Part shown: positions 61,621 through 62,000 of the stretch, in pieces | Layout: the number at the start of each line of letters is the position of its first letter | How positions within the stretch are numbered: the first letter of the stretch is position 1 | Source of the DNA: Symbiodinium natans | Lineage: Eukaryota > Sar > Dinophyceae > Suessiales > Symbiodiniaceae | Assembly (NCBI GenBank): GCA_905221605.1 | Contig: CAJNDS010002496.1 | Span: 102,501 to 164,500, forward strand | Direction of reading: 5' to 3' | DNA: 62,000 nt | Translations under genes and position numbers: made by a program | The notes under the pieces: model-generated | Seen by the model: the letters and a program-made list of their open reading frames with translations, nothing else | Databases searched by the model: none | Told to the model about the DNA's origin: nothing

Positions 61621-62000
61621 CCAGGGCCGAGCAAATGTAGGATTCCTTTTTTTTCCAGCGGTATCTGATGGAGATTCTGAATTATTTCTGGCAGCCAGCG
61701 GTCGAAGGAACCCTTCAACTGCTATTGAATAATTTTATGAAAAGAACGACGGTCAAGCCAGCGAAACCCCTTTTCGATTACCAGCCCTCGAGGATGAGCA
61801 TTGGCAAGGACTTAGTACAACGCCGAACAGACATGGGCCCCAACGCGCCCGGCCTGCTTGGTATGATGCTGCCACCGCCCATTGGGCAGCCCTTAAGGGG
61901 CTTACGCGATCCAAACACCCAACCAAGCAACGCCTCAACAGCTTCTGGTATAAAATGTACTGCCACGGCAACCCCAAGGAGCCTGAGCCCTCGGCCCTTG
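61621..62000. other. No gene seen
   Basis: Nothing recognisable up to the end of the window. Confidence 0.4.

Noticed and set aside
1-62000. tRNA, 5S rRNA, U6 or canonical spliced-leader gene
   Set aside because: No segment with the expected conserved boxes was found by eye. Only the decayed leader-like stretch in the A repeats was noted, and it does not look like a leader gene.

Overview
The window looks like nuclear DNA of a dinoflagellate (inference, about 0.8). Supporting signs are TTTAGGG-type telomeric repeats inside the chromosome, host genes cut into many small exons with GC and GA intron donors and AG|G acceptors, very low gene density, and several retroelement families. Prokaryotic or viral DNA does not fit the introns and LTR/LINE/tyrosine-recombinase elements.

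Layout. Positions 1-28900 hold fragmented host coding sequence, all recognisable parts of it on the minus strand. The one host gene I can name is a multi-exon carbamoyltransferase of the NodU/CmcH family (about 19325 down to 14500); one of its introns holds a (CCCTAAA)n tract. A second multi-exon gene (about 7650 to 5400) repeats a G-[IV]-K motif in four exons and has no assigned function. Degenerate telomere-like sequence fills 9.4-11.4 kb, a 1.36-kb triplet microsatellite lies at 21.0-22.4 kb, a second telomeric tract at 26.3 kb abuts a decayed minus-strand copia remnant, and a 919-bp element with long terminal inverted repeats sits at 27410-28328.

From 29741 to 48600 there is a nested pair of plus-strand retroelements. 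The outer one is a tyrosine-recombinase (DIRS/Ngaro-like) element with split direct repeats in the order A1 - genes - B1 - A2 - B2. It encodes a tyrosine recombinase, a Trp-rich zinc-finger protein, a Gag-like protein with a CCCH finger, and a methyltransferase-like/reverse transcriptase/RNase H polyprotein. Its B1 repeat is interrupted by a complete copia element (39099-48071) with 135-bp LTRs, CAAAG target duplications, an initiator-tRNA-like primer site, an extra ORF before Gag, and a C-terminal pol extension with a membrane segment and a Cys/His domain. The undisturbed B2 copy 400 bp away is the empty-site control.

Positions 48.6-52 kb are minisatellites and segmental duplications. Positions about 52.0-60.2 kb are a plus-strand LINE with intact ORF1 and a 1737-residue ORF2 (APE endonuclease, RT, RNase H, zinc fingers), plus an unusual downstream ORF3. 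It is studded with about 20 short GGCCTCGC...GCTGAGG hairpin cassettes, some read in frame as ASQxAEG. The last 1.8 kb has direct repeats and a 750-bp imperfect inverted repeat.

The best candidates for something undescribed are the hairpin cassettes of the LINE, the recurrence in three unrelated retroelements of two in-frame ORFs parted by a single TGA, the split-repeat element whose repeat carries a spliced-leader-like sequence, and the membrane/Cys-His tail on the copia polyprotein. All domain calls are by eye; no database search was run.
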